This document shows, piece by piece, positions 61,867 to 64,000 of a stretch of 64,000 bases of DNA (the stretch's first letter is position 1; the number at the start of each line of letters is the position of its first letter). This DNA is from Struthidea cinerea (Eukaryota > Chordata > Aves > Passeriformes > Corcoracidae): NCBI GenBank assembly GCA_013397865.1, contig VZTI01001765.1:362202-426201 (forward strand). The letters run 5' to 3'. The notes beneath the pieces are model-generated. The model made no database searches. It saw nothing but the letters and a program-made list of their open reading frames with translations, and was not told where the DNA came from. Both the position numbers and the translations under genes were made by a program.

Positions 61867-62067
61867 GGGTTTTTTTTGTTTTGGTTTTTTTTTTTGGTTG
61901 GTTTATTTTTGTTTTGTTTTGGGGTTTTTTTGTTTGTTTGTTTGTTTTTTGTTTGTTTGTTTGTTTTGTTTTGTTTTGTTTTTTGGGGGGTTTTTCCAGT
62001 TTTTTTTTCTTCTTGTTTTTGTTGTTGTTGTTGTTTTTGTTTTTTGGGTTTTTTTTTTTTTTTTATA
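61867..62067. repeat. T-rich low-complexity block with GTTT and GTT units
   Basis: About 200 bp of T runs with G interruptions, including tandem gtttgtttg, gttttgttttg and gttgttgttg segments. T-rich on the + strand. The hydrophobic open frames across it (poly-Phe/Val) are not genes. Confidence 0.92.
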
Positions 62068-63570
62068 GTGGAAAGAAGTTAATGTTCCAAAAATGCAGGA
62101 ATTGCTGTTTGATTGCAAAAAAAGATTAAATTTGTTTGTGTTCTACATTAAAAAGATAGCACATGGAGATGTTTCAAACAAGTTTCTCTTTACATTTGAA
62201 TTAATCATAAAAAGTACTGAATGAAAGGAGTTCATTCTAAATTCAAGAGTAGTTATCCCATTGTAATGTCTACAACATACACTCCTCTTTTTATAACTAA
62301 AATATTATAATAAAATGTCTGAGGGTGCACGGAGAATGTCTGAGAGTCCCAGGGAAGAGAAGAGTTGATGAACCACAGTAGAGAGATGTATTCTTTGAGG
62401 AAGAACACATGAAAACTTTGGCTGGAGAAAGCATCTATTTTGCTTTTTTTTTGACTTTTTGTGTCCGTTTTGGTAAACACAGCAACTTCTAAGTCACTTC
62501 CAGCCACTGTTGTGGTTTAGGATGAACACAGCCCCCTGAAGTTTTAAAAGAACTGTTTTCAGTCTTTGTTGCAACAGCAGGTTTCTTACAGATACACCAG
62601 CACATTCCTGTGAGGAAGGTAATGAAGAGAAATGAAATCTCGAAATGAAATCTGACTGTTTAATGAAACAACACTTACCACTTAGAATTTTGGCACACAG
62701 GGGTGTGGTCTGATCCATCCATATAGGAATCAGCTGTTAGGGAAAACAAAAAAAAAAAAAAAGATGAGTTTGGTAATTCAGATATTTTTCTTGGTTTTAT
62801 TGTTCTGCTCCTGTGTGAAATACTGTGCTCAGCCATCTGTATGTGTAGGTGTGTCAGGGACGTAGAATTAAAATATTGTGTTTGTGTTAGGAACTCAAAC
62901 TGGCACATGGCTGTGCAGCTCCCTATTAATATATAAAATACGGGTGTTGCTCCTTGAACTAGCTGAAAGTTTTGTGTGTCTTTACTGTTCAGAAATTGAA
63001 CAATTTGCATGGAAATTTTTCTGAAAAATGAAAGAAGGTAAACAAACTTAGACATCAGGGCTTGTTTTTATACTACAGACCCAATGAGAAGTTTAAAGAA
63101 GCCAGAGAACCTCTCAGAAGGAAGGTCCAGGAGTGCATTCAGTAGTCTAGCTACTCTTTTGAAGTTACAATCAGTATTTTTTCGCATGGATACACTTTTG
63201 AGAACAAGCATCATACAGAGGGGGAGAAGGATATTGCATCAGACTCATTACCTGTGTGACCAAAACGTGAAAAATCAGTACCTGTGCTTGAAGCTCAGTA
63301 TGATGATAAAATGGTCTAATGGCAGAAACCAGTCTGCATTACAAATTAATCCCTTCGTATTCATAAAATATCTCGAGCAAAACCCACGGTGCTGTCACAT
63401 ATGAATATCCAGGATATTCACGTAGTTAGCATTTATTCTGCTGTCTTAAATAACATACAATTATTTCTGTAGGTCTTCCAGCTGAGCGTTTTAGTTTGAG
63501 TTAGGAGTGTATTTTTAAAGAAAATCTCTTGATCATCTCTACTTACCATGAAGCTTTGCTTCGTGTGACA

Positions 63571-63592
63571 GCAGGCTGAGAGCAGGCTGAGA
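63571..63592. repeat. 11-bp direct tandem duplication
   Basis: gcaggctgaga occurs twice back to back and is followed by gctgg. Likely slippage. Confidence 0.75.
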
Positions 63593-64000
63593 GCTGGATC
63601 CCTTTGAGATTAAAATAATCCAAAAGAAAATAGTCCAGCAGTCTAAAATACCTAGGATTTGACATACTAGGAATTGGCTTAAAACATTTCAGTGGGTAAA
63701 TGGCAATTCAGTCCACCCAACAGACAAAAAATCCCTGAGACCTGTGTAGGGATCTGCAGATATGTCTTCAGATCTAATGGTTTCAATCTGCACCTACAGT
63801 TCTGTAAGATCATGCGACGCAGACATAACCTGTCTGTACCAACGTTTTTGTCAAAATACACTGAGAACTGTTAGTAGAATCTTGTTTATTTTCCTTTTCT
63901 TGTGCTAAACGACCGGTGTCATAGGATGCACGTGGCTTTCTGTCAGTCATGCTTTGGTTTGAAATTTGTTCAGTCCTCTGGTGTCGTGGTGTGATTCTGC

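Larger units (their letters stand above)
1..64000 (+). other. EDIL3: EDIL3 transcription unit (window wholly inside the gene)
   Basis: Three collinear exons in the order expected for EDIL3 (EGF1, short linker, EGF2) all read on the + strand and share phase-1 boundaries. The gene therefore runs through the whole window, with its promoter and signal-peptide exon to the left, and EGF3 plus the two discoidin (F5/8 type C) domains to the right. No other gene is recognisable on either strand. The very long introns fit the known large size of this gene in vertebrates. Confidence 0.9.
54990..64000 (+). other. EDIL3: 5' part of EDIL3 intron 4 (at least 9,011 bp)
   Basis: The intron starts at the gtaagt donor after exon 4 and continues past the window edge. 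No sequence matching the third EGF domain (an INECE-type calcium-binding EGF) was found. Contents are a CR1 fragment at 57843-57989, a run of N at 58075-58140, a CR1 interrupted by a solo LTR at 58699-59830, a T-rich block at 61867-62067 and a weak CR1 remnant near 61.7 kb. The stretches 54990-57842, 59831-61660 and 62068-64000 hold nothing else I can name. Confidence 0.85.

Noticed and set aside
61847..62129. Poly-Phe/Val/Cys open frames suggesting membrane peptides
   Set aside because: They are translations of a T/G-rich simple repeat.
54990..64000. Search for the third EGF exon of EDIL3
   Set aside because: No sequence encoding an INECE-type EGF between good splice sites was found, so it is taken to lie beyond the window.
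1..64000. CRISPR arrays, bacterial operons, rRNA or tRNA genes, plasmid or phage elements
   Set aside because: None seen. The window is vertebrate intronic DNA, and no cloverleaf or spaced-repeat pattern was found by eye.

Overview
This window is vertebrate nuclear DNA, almost certainly from a bird. It lies inside one very large gene, EDIL3 (also called DEL-1; EGF-like repeats and discoidin domains 3), transcribed on the + strand. Two things point to a bird. First, there are many CR1 LINE fragments, mostly 5'-truncated, ending in the ATTCTRTG-type 3' repeat typical of avian CR1. Second, the base composition is AT-rich and intronic, with a nested solo retroviral LTR. In chicken, to my knowledge, EDIL3 lies on the Z chromosome, so Z linkage is likely here but cannot be shown from this sequence. 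Near-identical GC-rich CR1 tails suggest a neoavian bird, perhaps a passerine; this is an inference.

Only three coding pieces are visible, 288 bp in total. They are exon 2 (4633-4761, EGF-like domain 1), the 30-nt exon 3 (33249-33278, linker ending EEEPTSA) and exon 4 (54861-54989, EGF-like domain 2 with the integrin-binding RGD). All three begin and end in phase 1, so any of them can be skipped without a frameshift. The signal-peptide exon lies upstream of the window. The third EGF domain and the two discoidin domains lie downstream. The visible layout is: end of intron 1 (1-4632), intron 2 (28.5 kb), intron 3 (21.6 kb) and the first 9 kb of intron 4.

The introns carry CR1 copies in both orientations: minus at 9.5, 11.2, 16.1, 24.8 and 58.7-59.8 kb; plus at 20.9, 21.7, 37.9, 38.5, 39.6, 40.2, 53.1 and 57.8 kb. 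A 389-bp solo LTR (TG...CA ends, 6-bp target duplication) sits inside the last minus-strand CR1. Long G/T-rich or A-rich low-complexity blocks occur at 2.8, 22.6, 29.1, 31.4, 51.2 and 61.9 kb. A 66-base run of N interrupts a poly(A) stretch at 58.1 kb. Other small structures are short tandem duplications, hairpins, and pyrimidine-rich tracts on both sides of the tiny exon 3.

The protein is a secreted extracellular-matrix ligand of alpha-v integrins. In this window the RGD loop is intact, but the residue before the third cysteine of EGF2 is Met where I recall Thr in human, which removes an O-fucosylation consensus. I see no second gene, no RNA gene, no CRISPR array and no new protein system. 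The items most worth checking are the regulation of the 30-nt exon, the EGF2 substitution, the nested LTR, the inverted CR1 pairs that flank exons 3 and 4, and a few hairpins and possible conserved non-coding stretches.
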